A stretch of 64,000 bases of DNA, from assembly GCA_028281495.1 (NCBI GenBank), contig JANQJU010000029.1, forward strand, positions 248,001 to 312,000, given 5' to 3'. Shown here in pieces: positions 36,265 through 46,109 of the stretch. Source of the DNA: SAR324 cluster bacterium. Lineage in GTDB: Bacteria; SAR324; NAC60-12. How positions within the stretch are numbered: position 1 is the first letter of the stretch; each line of letters begins with the position of its first letter. Both the position numbers and the translations under genes were made by a program. The notes beneath the pieces are model-generated. The model was not told the origin of the DNA and made no database searches. It worked only from the letters and a program-made list of their open reading frames with translations.

Positions 36265-36816
36265 TCACTGTTGAGGGGGAGCAGAATCGCTATGTTGAAG
36301 AGAATTGTAATAATCAATAACCTTTTGAGTTAAATCAGTCATATCCTGATTCATAAAAAGAATGATTTCACTAGCATTCTTTTCTAGTACAAGATCAAAC
36401 TTTTCTCGCATAGCGACGGTTCGAATTACTGGTTTTAGTTCATTATAAATTTCCTCAGTCAACCGACGTTCTTCCCTACGGAGCTCTCGTTCTAGTGAGC
36501 GAGTTGTTTGACGCAGAACTTGCTCACGTTGTTTTAACTGTTGTTCTTTCTGTTTTTTAGCTTCCGGTGTCAGCAACAAATTGTTCCTTAAGTCATCGGC
36601 AAGTTTCTGAAGTTCTTCCTGTTCTAATTTCAATTCTTCCTGTCGCTGACGAGCACGCGATTCTAACAGGTTTTTCGATTTAATTCCTTTCTCTGAATCA
36701 TTCAAAGCACGATTCAGATCCACCAACGCGATGTTCAAAGGGGTCTGTGCAAAAGTATTACTTGCACAAAACAATACAAAAAAAGTTAAAATTATCACTT
36801 GTCTTAAAAACTTCAC
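36265..36816 (-). CDS. skp: Skp/OmpH family periplasmic chaperone
   Basis: The 183-residue protein has a signal peptide (ending NTFAQ, about residue 24), then a strand NIALVDLNRAL, a long charged coiled coil (about residues 45-135, rich in Glu, Gln, Leu and Arg), and a return strand FDLVLEKNASEIILF. This is the jellyfish-tentacle trimer layout of Skp, which escorts outer-membrane proteins across the periplasm. The GTG at 36816 is chosen because GGAGG lies 5 nt upstream; a TTG at 36831 is less likely. It heads the skp-fabZ-gatC-TonB-like run downstream of nuoL. Confidence 0.9.
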   Translation of the reverse strand: MKFLRQVIILTFFVLFCASNTFAQTPLNIALVDLNRALNDSEKGIKSKNLLESRARQRQEELKLEQEELQKLADDLRNNLLLTPEAKKQKEQQLKQREQVLRQTTRSLERELRREERRLTEEIYNELKPVIRTVAMREKFDLVLEKNASEIILFMNQDMTDLTQKVIDYYNSLQHSDSAPPQQ

Positions 36817-36965
36817 TAAAACCTCCAGCAAATTTATTGGGATATTAAAGAAGAAAAAGGAGTGTCAACTTATTCATGAAATGCACTCGTACCCTACGAG
36901 TTATATTACGAGGTACATTTGGATAGGAAAAGTAATAACGGAATGGTCTACAAGCAGGATCAAGA

Positions 36966-38888
36966 TCAATGTAAGAAAACTAAATACCAAAGTATGAGCA
37001 ACGTTCCCGTTACGAAAGCAATTGCATACTGTTGCAATACACCGTTTTGCAGTAGTTTCAATAATCCCCCTGCAGAACGAGTAACATTCGTGGACATAAG
37101 AATGGCACGATCAATCATTCCAGAGTCGATCATGCGCCACAAAACTTGATCAGAAACAATTTTTAAAGGTTTTGCAATCAGCAGTTCATATATTTCATCA
37201 ACATAAAATTTGTTTACTGAGAGATTATGTAGCACTTTCCACTCAGCTTGCCATTGGGTCACTCGATCCAAATTTCCAGAATACAACCTGCCTGCCACTA
37301 TCGCCGCTATCAATGCCGCCCCAACCGACAAAATCATCAGTATGGCTTCGGTTAACAATGCTCCATGAACTTCTGCGGTACTAGGCATTTTTGCAAAAAA
37401 GCCCTCGAAATAAATTTCGATCCCATTTGGGAAAAAATGCAGAATATGTGGAACTCCAAAAAACCCACCTATTATGGAGAGAAACGCCAACACAACTAAC
37501 GGGAAAGTCATCGATACTGGAGACTCATGGATATCGCGGGCGATCCCAGGAGAAACCCTAGAACGGCCATGAAAGGTCATAAAAATCAACCGGAACATGT
37601 AAAAGGAAGTTAAGATAGCTGTTAGAAAACCAACTCCCCAAAGCACCTTTCCCATATCAGTTGAAATCCACGCTTTCCACAAAATTTCATCTTTGCTGAA
37701 AAAACCAGCAAAAGGCGGAATTCCGGCGATGGCAATCGTTCCTATTAGCATCGTAGCATAAGTGAGAGGAAGTTTACTTTTCAATCCCCCCATATTTCTC
37801 ATATCTTGCTCGTGATGCAGAGCATGAATCACCGAACCAGAACACAAAAATAATAAAGCCTTAAAGAAAGCATGGGTTAAGACATGAAAGACGCCGGCAC
37901 CGAATGCACCAACACCCATGGCCAAAAACATATATCCTAATTGGCTCACAGTGGAATATGCTAATACGCGCTTGATATCGGTTTGAGTTATAGCAATACA
38001 TGCTGCCAAAAGCGCTGTCGCAACCCCTATTACTGCAATTACGTTCATCGTCACAGGTGCCAACACAAACAGATGGCTTAAGCGTGCTAACATATACAAA
38101 CCGGAAGTTACCATTGTCGCGGCATGAATTAGAGCGGAAACAGGTGTCGGACCTTCCATCGCATCTGGCAGCCAAATATATAAGGGAATTTGCGCAGATT
38201 TTCCTGTGGCACCTAAAAAAAGTAACAAAGTTATGGCTGTAACAAGAATTCCACCCACAGGGAACACATCTGCGGCATTTGCATTCACTTGATCGAAATT
38301 CAAAGTCCCTAGTGATATGAAAATTAGGAGGATCGCTGCCAAAAAGCCGAAATCTCCTATTCGATTCACAACAAAGGCTTTCTTACTGGCTAGAGCTGCT
38401 GCATTTTTATCAAAATAATAACCGATCAGCAGGTAGGAGCACAATCCAACACCTTCCCACCCTACAAACATCAAGAGAAAGTTATCGGCTAGTACCAAAA
38501 TCAACATGAAAAATACAAATAAGTTTAAGTAACTAAAAAACCTATAGTATCCGTCTTCTTCATGCATGTACCCAATCGAGTAAACATGAATTAAAAAGCC
38601 AATTCCCGTAATAAAGAGTAGAAAAAAAGCGGAAAGTACATCAACTTGGAAAGCAATATCTAGCTGAAATGTGCTGGTACCCATCCATACATAGAGCGAT
38701 TCATGTATCTTGTTTCCATCAGCACTCAGCATTGTAAAAAATAAAATCACTGACTGCAAAAAGGCGAATCCGACCGCGAGAGGTCCAACGAAACTAACAA
38801 ACCGTTTTCCAAACGCTTTTCCTAAGAAGCCATTTAAAATACTTCCCAGTAAAGGAAACGCAGGAATGAGCCAAATATAATGATGCAT
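36966..38888 (-). CDS. nuoL: NADH-quinone oxidoreductase subunit L
   Basis: NuoL is the distal antiporter-like, proton-pumping subunit of respiratory complex I. The 640-residue protein is almost entirely hydrophobic helices and carries the family signatures FVGWEGVGLCSYLLIG (about residue 143, with the conserved Glu), LPDAMEGPTPVSALIHAATMV (about 245), and LTHAFFKALLFLCSGSVIHA (about 338, conserved Lys and His residues). A GGAGA site precedes the ATG. It is the last nuo gene of the cluster; nuoM and nuoN do not follow, as they normally would. Confidence 0.97.
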   Translation of the reverse strand: MHHYIWLIPAFPLLGSILNGFLGKAFGKRFVSFVGPLAVGFAFLQSVILFFTMLSADGNKIHESLYVWMGTSTFQLDIAFQVDVLSAFFLLFITGIGFLIHVYSIGYMHEEDGYYRFFSYLNLFVFFMLILVLADNFLLMFVGWEGVGLCSYLLIGYYFDKNAAALASKKAFVVNRIGDFGFLAAILLIFISLGTLNFDQVNANAADVFPVGGILVTAITLLLFLGATGKSAQIPLYIWLPDAMEGPTPVSALIHAATMVTSGLYMLARLSHLFVLAPVTMNVIAVIGVATALLAACIAITQTDIKRVLAYSTVSQLGYMFLAMGVGAFGAGVFHVLTHAFFKALLFLCSGSVIHALHHEQDMRNMGGLKSKLPLTYATMLIGTIAIAGIPPFAGFFSKDEILWKAWISTDMGKVLWGVGFLTAILTSFYMFRLIFMTFHGRSRVSPGIARDIHESPVSMTFPLVVLAFLSIIGGFFGVPHILHFFPNGIEIYFEGFFAKMPSTAEVHGALLTEAILMILSVGAALIAAIVAGRLYSGNLDRVTQWQAEWKVLHNLSVNKFYVDEIYELLIAKPLKIVSDQVLWRMIDSGMIDRAILMSTNVTRSAGGLLKLLQNGVLQQYAIAFVTGTLLILWYLVFLH

Positions 38889-38911
38889 AGAATTCTCTCC
38901 GCGCTATGCTG

Positions 38912-39214
38912 CTACCATTTCAACCAATTGTATTCGTCGACATTCAAAGTCTGCCTGTTACGAAAGATGGCAAGAATGATCGAGAGACCTACTACCGCTT
39001 CAGCAGCAGCGACAACAATTATGAAGAAAATAAAAATTACCCCTTCCATTGAATTCATTTCACGGGCAAAAGCCACGAAAGACAAATTCACAGCGTTGAG
39101 CATAAGTTCGATGCTCATAAACATCACTATGACGTTCCGGCGGATCATCACGCCAAGAACACCAATTGTGAACAGGATTGCACTGAGAATTAAAACATGG
39201 GCAGTAGGAATCAT
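38912..39214 (-). CDS. nuoK: NADH-quinone oxidoreductase subunit K
   Basis: NuoK is a three-helix membrane subunit of complex I. The 100-residue protein starts [18 protein letters not shown], exactly like the family; the frame is open further upstream to 39265, but AAGGG lies 7 nt before the ATG at 39214. The two key helix glutamates are present, in [13 protein letters not shown] and in [15 protein letters not shown]. It lies between nuoJ and nuoL in the usual order. Confidence 0.96.
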   Translation of the reverse strand: MIPTAHVLILSAILFTIGVLGVMIRRNVIVMFMSIELMLNAVNLSFVAFAREMNSMEGVIFIFFIIVVAAAEAVVGLSIILAIFRNRQTLNVDEYNWLKW

Positions 39215-39224
39215 TTGAGGACCC

Positions 39225-39743
39225 TTAAGAATTTCCCGAATTAAATCGTCGTTTGCCAATAACAACGGCTCCTATAACGGCAACTAGCAACAGAATTGCG
39301 ATAATTTCAAATGGCAGTACATATTCGCCATACAACAATCGCCCAATGACGGCGATAGAGCCTTCCTCAGCTACTGCTTCTGCAGAAAAACTATCAGAAG
39401 GACCAAATTGAAGTGGGCTTAGAAAAAGCCCGATAAGCTGAGACAAAATACCAATAGTAAGGCCAGCTGCTAGAAACTTCGTAAGATCTATTTTTATCGA
39501 TTCTCCACTCGGACGAATGTTAAGAAGCATGATGACAAAAAGGAACAAAACCATAATTGCCCCTGCATACACAAGCACCTGTATCACTGCTACAAATTCT
39601 GCATTGAGCATTATGTAAATTACCCCCAAACAGAAAAAAGTGCTTACTAAAGACATCGCACTATATACAGGATTCCGAAACGCCAAAACTCCTAAGGCAC
39701 CGGCAACACTCGCTGTTACAAACAAATAAAACATGAACAACAT
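39225..39743 (-). CDS. nuoJ: NADH-quinone oxidoreductase subunit J
   Basis: The 172-residue membrane protein has five predicted helices and the NuoJ features [17 protein letters not shown] and [19 protein letters not shown], the latter being the helix with the pi-bulge that changes during turnover. TAGGA precedes the ATG. It follows nuoG directly; nuoH and nuoI, normally between nuoG and nuoJ, are absent here. Confidence 0.95.
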   Translation of the reverse strand: MLFMFYLFVTASVAGALGVLAFRNPVYSAMSLVSTFFCLGVIYIMLNAEFVAVIQVLVYAGAIMVLFLFVIMLLNIRPSGESIKIDLTKFLAAGLTIGILSQLIGLFLSPLQFGPSDSFSAEAVAEEGSIAVIGRLLYGEYVLPFEIIAILLLVAVIGAVVIGKRRFNSGNS

Positions 39744-39769
39744 TTTAATTCCTATAATTGAGAATAGAC

Positions 39770-41368
39770 TTAAGCTCCTGCTCCCTCTAGTTGCTTTCCT
39801 AAATCTCCAATTTTATCGTACGTCAATCCTCGAAATACTGAATTTTCCAATCCAATTGTGTCAAAGATTTCATGTATAGATTTGAATTCTGCCGAATACC
39901 CCATAAGCTGAATTAACTCTGTCAATATAAGCCATTCTGGTTTAGTCATTTCGGGCGGTTTTAGGGCTGGATTGATTCGCTGCACTATATTATTTTTATT
40001 GATGAAAGAGCCGCTTTTTTCAACATGTGTCTGCCCTGGCAATACTACATCTGCCTTTTCAGCCCAATGATTCATGGTTGTTCCAATATAGATAACTAAA
40101 TCCGCTTTAGTCACCATCTCAGCAATTTTATCTTGTTTTTCAAAAGGCTTACCTAAAATAAAAATTATTTTTGCTCCTTTTTGAAGAACAGCTTTTAGAT
40201 CATTGTCTGTTTCATCTCCCCTCAATCCCAACGCAATAGCCCCCGCCTGATTTGGGCTTTTGTCGGTTGTAATCAAGGAGTCGATTGAATACTCTGTTTC
40301 TGGATGAGTCCAACTCCTTAAAGGAAAAAACGTGTTATCCGATTCAAAAACAGATTTCATAAATCGATCAACCAGAAATAGCTCTTCATTACTTGAGTGG
40401 GTATCTGTTAGAGCGAGAACTTCCGAAGAAGGAGGAGATAGTTCCTGAATGCGATCTCTTAAAGCTCCATATATATCTTCCCAAGATACTTTAAGCAATT
40501 GACCTTTTACGCGCGCCATAGGTTGAGTGACTCGTTTTCTCTTTTCATTAAAATAGCGATAATTTACCCTCCCTTCGTCACACATCCACCATTGGTTTAC
40601 TTTGTGATTCTCACGTGGTTTTAATCGATAAACTGTATTCTGGTGTTCTTCCACATTGATATTACAACCTGTTGAACAACTTGTACAAATCGACTTCGTT
40701 TTCTTTAGTCTCCAAACCCGCTTTTTAAAACGAAATTCTTTTTCAGTAATACAACCGACTGGACATATATCCGCCATGTTGCCCTGAAATTTATTGGTCA
40801 TTGGCCGATCAGCAAATGTATCGACTGTAAGTTGATGACTCCGATTAAACATCCCAAACTCCCGGGTGCCAGTGACTTCTTTTGTAAATCGTTCACACCG
40901 AGTACAATGAATGCATCGATTTCGCTCTAACGTTACAAAGGTTCCAACATCACGCCAGCCATAAACACGCTTGGAATACTCCATTTCGGAGGCACCTGAA
41001 CCGTAACTATGAGAAAAGTCTTGTAATGTACATTCGCCCGCCTGATCACAAATAGGGCAATCTAAAGGATGGTTAATAAGTAAGAATTCCATGACAAGTT
41101 CGCGTCCATCCTGCACTTTCTTATTCTTTGTCACGACTTTCATACCTTCAGCAGCATCGGTTGAGCAAGACGTCATCAATTTGGGAGCAGCTCGACCATT
41201 TCCCATGTCCACAATGTCTACCAAACACATACGACAGGTTGCAACGATCGATAACGCAGGATGATAACAATAATGTGGTATTTCAATACCTGCACGTAAA
41301 ACCGCTGATAGGATTTTGTCTCCTTTTTCGAACTCAATTGGTTCGTCGTCTAAATAGAATACCGGCAT
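39770..41368 (-). CDS. nuoG: NADH-quinone oxidoreductase subunit G (short form)
   Basis: NuoG carries several iron-sulfur clusters of the complex I electron-input arm. In this 532-residue protein the N-terminal ferredoxin-like domain has Cys34, Cys45, Cys48 and Cys68 for a 2Fe-2S cluster; NHPLDCPICDQAGEC supplies His and three Cys for N5; CIHCTRC with a later CPVGC binds another 4Fe-4S cluster; and ICTSCSTGC with WMCDEGR begins the molybdopterin-oxidoreductase-like domain and may hold the extra N7-type cluster. The C-terminal domain is shorter than in E. coli (about 900 residues), as in several lineages. AAGGAGAG lies 7 nt before the ATG. Confidence 0.95.
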   Translation of the reverse strand: MPVFYLDDEPIEFEKGDKILSAVLRAGIEIPHYCYHPALSIVATCRMCLVDIVDMGNGRAAPKLMTSCSTDAAEGMKVVTKNKKVQDGRELVMEFLLINHPLDCPICDQAGECTLQDFSHSYGSGASEMEYSKRVYGWRDVGTFVTLERNRCIHCTRCERFTKEVTGTREFGMFNRSHQLTVDTFADRPMTNKFQGNMADICPVGCITEKEFRFKKRVWRLKKTKSICTSCSTGCNINVEEHQNTVYRLKPRENHKVNQWWMCDEGRVNYRYFNEKRKRVTQPMARVKGQLLKVSWEDIYGALRDRIQELSPPSSEVLALTDTHSSNEELFLVDRFMKSVFESDNTFFPLRSWTHPETEYSIDSLITTDKSPNQAGAIALGLRGDETDNDLKAVLQKGAKIIFILGKPFEKQDKIAEMVTKADLVIYIGTTMNHWAEKADVVLPGQTHVEKSGSFINKNNIVQRINPALKPPEMTKPEWLILTELIQLMGYSAEFKSIHEIFDTIGLENSVFRGLTYDKIGDLGKQLEGAGA

Positions 41369-41388
41369 GAGGCCTCTCCTTAAGCAGC

Positions 41389-42636
41389 TTATCCAAAATG
41401 GGATCTAAACTCATCTGGAAATTTCTTGATAAATGCCCGAATTGGCATACCGGTTGCGTCTCCAAGAGCACAAAGTGTAGAACCCATTATATTTCCACCA
41501 ACGCGATCCAAGCGTCTTAATTTCTCTTCAGAACCTTTGTAAGCCACAAAGTCCCTCAAAATCAAACGCGACCAGTTACCTCCTTCCCGACAAGGAGTAC
41601 ATTGTCCGCAAGACTCGTGATTGTAAAATTTAACTAACCGATATAGTAAATTTACAACATCAGTGTCCTCATCAAAAACCATGATGGCAGAAGATCCCAT
41701 CATAGAGCCAACTTTTCTTAAGGAATCGTAATCGTAACCTACATCAATTTCGTCAGGCAGAAGTACTGGTACTGAGGAACCTCCTGGAATGACTCCTTTC
41801 AACTTTTTTCCATTGCGGATTCCGCCTCCAAGATCATAAATGATATCTTTGAGGTTGACCCCCATCCGCAGTTCATAAACTCCTGGTTTGTTCACGTGAC
41901 CACTAAGACTCACCAAATGTGTACCTGCATTGTTTGGCGGACCCAACCCTTTAAAAGCTTCTGCTCCCTCGCGAATTATAAACGGAACGCTGGTTAAAGT
42001 TTCCACATTATTGACACTTGTGGGACACGCATTAAACCCTGCAACGGCTGGAAACGGAGGTTTAGTTCTGGGCTGCCCTCTTTTTCCCTCAAGAGAATCC
42101 AATAAAGCAGTCTCTTCGCCGCAGATATAGGCCCCTGCTCCGGGGTGAACAGTAATATCCAAGGCGAAATCAAAACCATTCAACTTAGCCCCTAAAATCT
42201 TTGCCTCATAACATTCGTCAATTGCAGTCTGTAGCTTTTTCATTGCAGGTACAAATTCACCACGCACGTAAACATACCCATGATGACACCCCAAAGCATA
42301 ACAACCGATCATGAATCCTTCCAAAAACATGTGAGGCTCTTTCGTTAGGATTTCACGATCTTTACATGTCCCAGGTTCTCCTTCATCCGCGTTGATCACA
42401 AGGTAACTTGGCTTTCCTGTATTTTTGGCCATAAAACTCCACTTTAGCCCTGTCGGGAAACCAGCTCCACCACGCCCACGCAAGCCAGAATCTTTAACTA
42501 TTTGCACGACATCTTCGGGTTTCATTTTTAGAGCTTTTTCTAAGGCTTGGTACCCACCAGATCTTTTATAGCTCTTTAGATCACCTTGGTATCCTGGTTG
42601 TCTTATGTTTTTAAAAATTACGAGAGTTTCATCCAT
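41389..42636 (-). CDS. nuoF: NADH-quinone oxidoreductase subunit F
   Basis: NuoF binds NADH and FMN and passes electrons to cluster N3. The 415-residue protein has the NADH-binding loop GLRGRGGAGFPTGLKWSF (about residue 52), the FMN region GAYICGEETALLDSLEG, and the 4Fe-4S motif ESCGQCTPCREG near residue 340 with a later Cys. The start at 42636 has CAAGG 7 nt upstream; the frame extends slightly further to 42642. It lies between nuoE and nuoG. Confidence 0.97.
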   Translation of the reverse strand: MDETLVIFKNIRQPGYQGDLKSYKRSGGYQALEKALKMKPEDVVQIVKDSGLRGRGGAGFPTGLKWSFMAKNTGKPSYLVINADEGEPGTCKDREILTKEPHMFLEGFMIGCYALGCHHGYVYVRGEFVPAMKKLQTAIDECYEAKILGAKLNGFDFALDITVHPGAGAYICGEETALLDSLEGKRGQPRTKPPFPAVAGFNACPTSVNNVETLTSVPFIIREGAEAFKGLGPPNNAGTHLVSLSGHVNKPGVYELRMGVNLKDIIYDLGGGIRNGKKLKGVIPGGSSVPVLLPDEIDVGYDYDSLRKVGSMMGSSAIMVFDEDTDVVNLLYRLVKFYNHESCGQCTPCREGGNWSRLILRDFVAYKGSEEKLRRLDRVGGNIMGSTLCALGDATGMPIRAFIKKFPDEFRSHFG

Positions 42637-42681
42637 CACCAAACCTTGGCCAAGTGAGTTAATCTTTGTTTTTCAACGTGG

Positions 42682-43212
42682 TCAAACCATTGCAGAATTT
42701 TTTCCTATGACAGGTAGAATTCGTTTCGGCCATTCTTCTTTTCTTTTCGCTAGGCTTTCGATCAATTCGCTAACCTTTTCAATAGTAAGGTTCTCATGAT
42801 AATCTTCATTAACAATCATTACAGGAGCATAAGAGCAAGCTCCGAGGCACTCTACCTCCTCCAAGCTGAATTGTCCATCGTCCGCGGTATGACCTGCATG
42901 GATACCAAGTAGTTCTTCCAAATGCTCTAAAATTTTTTCACCGCCGCATAGATTACAAGAAACATTTGTACAAACTTGTACATGATACTTTCCAACCGGT
43001 TTAAATTTATACATTGTGTAGAATGTAGCTACACCTTCAACGTGAGTTGGAGAGACTTCACATATTTCGGCAATATGTTTCAACCATTCTGAAGTCAAGT
43101 AACCTCTATTTTCTCGTTGAGCCAAATGTAAAAGTGGTAACAAAGCATTTTGCTTTCTAGGATAGCGCTTAAGTAAACATTCCACTTGTTTTTTACCTTC
43201 TGGCGAAAACAC
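42682..43212 (-). CDS. nuoE: NADH-quinone oxidoreductase subunit E
   Basis: NuoE is the thioredoxin-fold 2Fe-2S (N1a) subunit of complex I. The 176-residue protein has VCTNVSCNLCGG and CLGACSYAPVM, giving the four cluster cysteines. It begins with a GTG that has AAGGAGG just upstream. It is the first gene of the nuoEFGJKL run; a TACAAT -10-like hexamer at 43259-43264 on the minus strand could belong to its promoter, with only a weak -35. nuoA-D, H, I, M and N are not in the window. Confidence 0.96.
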   Translation of the reverse strand: MFSPEGKKQVECLLKRYPRKQNALLPLLHLAQRENRGYLTSEWLKHIAEICEVSPTHVEGVATFYTMYKFKPVGKYHVQVCTNVSCNLCGGEKILEHLEELLGIHAGHTADDGQFSLEEVECLGACSYAPVMIVNEDYHENLTIEKVSELIESLAKRKEEWPKRILPVIGKNSAMV

Positions 43213-43547
43213 AGTCCCTCCTTGATAAAGGATTGTTTTTATTTCAATTCTTATTTCAATTGTACTACACGACTTACCTCTTTTTTAATTGAAAAAAAGT
43301 GGCAACACGCGCCAGACTAGCGAAGTAAAATTCCATTATTGAAAGATGACGACTTGTAACCAAACCCTCTGAAAGAAGCAATAGAAAATTGTTTGCCAAC
43401 TACTAACATTCAAGCACTGTGAGAAGCTGCATAATTTCCAAATCAAATCTTTAAAATTAATGAGATAGTCACCCGTATTCAGAAGAAAAAGAAGATTGAC
43501 TCGTGAACAAAATATAGGTTAGGTAGAATTCAACAAAAAGCAGTAAA
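43213..43547. other. 335-bp divergent intergenic region
   Basis: This region lies between nuoE (minus) and a STAS gene (plus) and must contain both promoters. It is AT-rich on the nuoE side. No repeat, RNA gene or convincing coding frame was seen. Confidence 0.5.
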
Positions 43548-43919
43548 ATGCTTCTAGATCCCATAACTATTCATTTGCGTAACATCATGTTGATTCTCAC
43601 CCATGAACAATCTCAGGATCGCCTCACGCTTTTTCCTCGTGGGAATCTTGTAAATGAAGACATTCATCAATTTTACCAATATATTTCACCTTTGATGGCG
43701 CAAGATAATTTATCAGAGGTAATTGTTGATGGCAGTAGCTTATCTTTTGTAGATTCAACGGGAATGGGAGCAATTCTCGCTCTTCACAAACAACTATCAG
43801 CCAGAGATGTTCAATTCAAGGTTTTGAACCTGAGAGAATTCGTTTATGGGTCGCTGGTACGCTGCAAACTGAATCATATAGTCGACATCCGTGTGGCTAA
43901 CGAAACGGATGTTTCCTAG
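43548..43919 (+). CDS. STAS-domain protein, small
   Basis: The 123-residue protein is one STAS domain with the signature FVDSTGMGAILALHKQL near residue 69. The phosphorylatable position is the Ser in DSTG. It resembles anti-sigma-factor antagonists. The given start has no good ribosome site; an ATG at 43587 (MLILTHEQ) is possible and would still keep the whole domain. It converges on the CheA-like kinase gene 39 bp away, which may be its functional partner. Confidence 0.85.
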   Translation: MLLDPITIHLRNIMLILTHEQSQDRLTLFPRGNLVNEDIHQFYQYISPLMAQDNLSEVIVDGSSLSFVDSTGMGAILALHKQLSARDVQFKVLNLREFVYGSLVRCKLNHIVDIRVANETDVS

Positions 43920-43958
43920 TCGATAATGACATTTGGTCTTAATGAGTGAACATTAGTT

Positions 43959-45518
43959 TTATGATTCGACGAAGATATGATTGCTGACTACGGGAAAGCA
44001 CAAGATAAACTCTGTCCATTCACCAACTTGAGAAACCACTGATATGCTTCCTGAATAAGATTCTACCTCTTTGCGAATGACATCTGTTCCAACCCCCCTT
44101 CCTGATATCGTCGTCACCTCAGCCTGTGTAGAAAACCCCGGTAAAAATAGTAGTTTATGAACTTCTTCTGGAGGACTATTTTCCAACGTTTCCTTCTCTT
44201 TTGCTGAAATTAAACCTCGGGTCATGGCTGTTTCAATTATAGTGCCTGTATCTATCCCTTTTCCGTCATCTCTCAATCTTATTACTAGGTTGTCTTGAGA
44301 GTCGAGCGTGACCGATAGTGCAATCTGTGCAACCTTGGGCTTTTTCCGAGCGAGACGCACCTCTTTTGACTCCACGCCGTGATCAATGGCATTTTTGAGT
44401 ACTTGATAAAGGGCGTTCCATAAACTGTCAAATAAGCGGTGAGGAAGATAGACAATTGGAGCATCTGGCAATATTGAAAAAGCTACGGACTTGTTCAATT
44501 CCTTTGCCAGTTGTGCTGTTGAACTGTTCAATCGCTCAAACAGGCTTGTAATCGTGATCGCATCAAAACGAATCAAGCTATGATAAAGTTTTTCCATTAG
44601 CACTGGATTCTTGGCATTTTTTTTCTGTTTTGTTTGCTCGAAAAGTTCAGTGGCAGTATCCAATGCTTCATAATACTGGTGGATAGGTAATGATAGATGT
44701 CCTTCTTCTGATTGAGCTGTCGTATTGTAGACACGAGTGCAAATCCCTTCGGCCAAGTTCAATAGTAAATATAACTGACTTAAGATATCATTAATTGGTT
44801 GTATGCCTTGCTCTAGTGTCCAAGTGTTTCGCAGCTCCTCCAATTTCGATTCGGCTTCATGGCAAGCGTTTCCCAAAGTGAAAAAACCCATAAAAAACAC
44901 GGTACCCTTAACGGCGTGTAAACTGCGAGAAAGCCTATTAAGGAATTCTGATGAAGTATCAATTTGAGCGTAACTCAGTAGATTCACGTTTTCGTTAACT
45001 TCGGGAAGGTAATCTCTCAAGTTGTTTATTACTTCGCGGGGGGCCTGTCTTAACTCACGCATCAATTCTATAATTTCTGCTGCTAAGCGTTGCTGCTGAT
45101 TTTGACCGTGAGGTTCTAACCATGACAACACATAACCGTATATTTTTCCTGTCTTAATTGCCTCAAAACGAACTTCGTAATTCTGACCATCAGTCCATGT
45201 CAGGGAAAACGACGGACAAAGCTTCATGATATCTTCAGGCATCATAAGCTCTACATACGTCTCATCGTACAAAATATCGAGCCAGTTTTGCAATGCAGTT
45301 CGGTCCGATTCGGAAAGGGAAGCTAATAGAGAGATTCCTAAAGGTTGCTCATGAAATGAATTGAATTCCTCAAATACTTTCTCGTAGTTTGGACCAGTTC
45401 CCGAGTGTGTATACACGACTCGGCTGTCTGCACTCTTGATGATGAGAGCAGGAAAATCTCGCTTCTTATCGGCAAGTTCTTGGTAATTCAGAGTTTTTGC
45501 TTCGGCGATACTAGTCAT
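43959..45518 (-). CDS. CheA-like kinase with Hpt and GHKL domains, no CheW domain
   Basis: The 519-residue soluble protein has an N-terminal PAS-like region (about residues 20-140), an Hpt domain (about 185-270) with phospho-acceptor His201 in LHAVKGTVFFMG, a helical dimerisation region, and a CheA-type GHKL ATPase (about 365-510) with N-box LKNAIDHGVESKEVR, DDGKGID and ISGRGVGTDVI. The CheA P5 (CheW-like) domain and any receiver are missing, so it is not an ordinary chemotaxis CheA; it would autophosphorylate His201 and donate to a separate receiver. It converges on the STAS gene at 43548. No che genes lie nearby. The target is unknown. Confidence 0.87.
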   Translation of the reverse strand: MTSIAEAKTLNYQELADKKRDFPALIIKSADSRVVYTHSGTGPNYEKVFEEFNSFHEQPLGISLLASLSESDRTALQNWLDILYDETYVELMMPEDIMKLCPSFSLTWTDGQNYEVRFEAIKTGKIYGYVLSWLEPHGQNQQQRLAAEIIELMRELRQAPREVINNLRDYLPEVNENVNLLSYAQIDTSSEFLNRLSRSLHAVKGTVFFMGFFTLGNACHEAESKLEELRNTWTLEQGIQPINDILSQLYLLLNLAEGICTRVYNTTAQSEEGHLSLPIHQYYEALDTATELFEQTKQKKNAKNPVLMEKLYHSLIRFDAITITSLFERLNSSTAQLAKELNKSVAFSILPDAPIVYLPHRLFDSLWNALYQVLKNAIDHGVESKEVRLARKKPKVAQIALSVTLDSQDNLVIRLRDDGKGIDTGTIIETAMTRGLISAKEKETLENSPPEEVHKLLFLPGFSTQAEVTTISGRGVGTDVIRKEVESYSGSISVVSQVGEWTEFILCFPVVSNHIFVES

Positions 45519-46109
45519 AAATTTCTACAAGACAGAAGAAGACACTAAACTCCTGTTAAACGATCTTCAGTTAAGTTCTTGACCAAAATGTTCTGGAAGC
45601 CTGAATCGATTTGCCACCTCTGGCTCTCTTTGTATACACAAGTTTGGGGGCACCACAATAAAATTCAGCATTGCAAAATGCTGAATGTAGGTACCAAGAT
45701 GAACCATCTTCGATGAAGATGCACAATACGCACCTGATGCGATATTTTCTGGACAATTTTAATTGAAAATGTTCATCAAAACCAAGAGTAATGAGGCATT
45801 CCTTCGTGATTAATTATACATTGCAATTTCGAGAGAAGTCTGTCCATAGACGATATGTAAATTTCAAGAACTCGCAAAGAATTGACTTGTATTATACTGA
45901 AAGTTTGCATTAACCAAATACCTGATGATGCTTGATCTGGAAACTACTTCTAAAGTGGAATTGTAGGTTGAAAACTACTGCTTATTGACAAGGAAAATGA
46001 CCAGATTACGCTGTAATATCAATCAACTGCTTAAATTCACAATGTTCGTTCCTTGATTTCAGGGGGCAGAACCATTTCAAATCATTGGTTCAATTTTCAT
46101 CGGGGATTT
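45519..46109. other. 591-bp intergenic region upstream of the oxidase operon
   Basis: The region separates the CheA-like gene (minus) from the cytochrome oxidase operon (plus). Apart from a strong hairpin at 45663-45686 I see no gene or RNA. It should contain the oxidase promoter, but no clear -35/-10 pair was found. Confidence 0.5.
45663..45686. repeat. perfect 10-bp hairpin with a GNRA-type loop
   Basis: ATTCAGCATT (45663-45672) and AATGCTGAAT (45677-45686) pair perfectly around GCAA. On the minus strand the hairpin is followed by TTTATT, so it might act as a terminator or attenuator about 145 bp before the CheA-like start. No gene on that strand ends just upstream of it. Confidence 0.5.

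Noticed and set aside
45571..45756. 61-codon minus-strand frame
   Set aside because: It spans the perfect hairpin, has no ribosome site and no recognisable motif.
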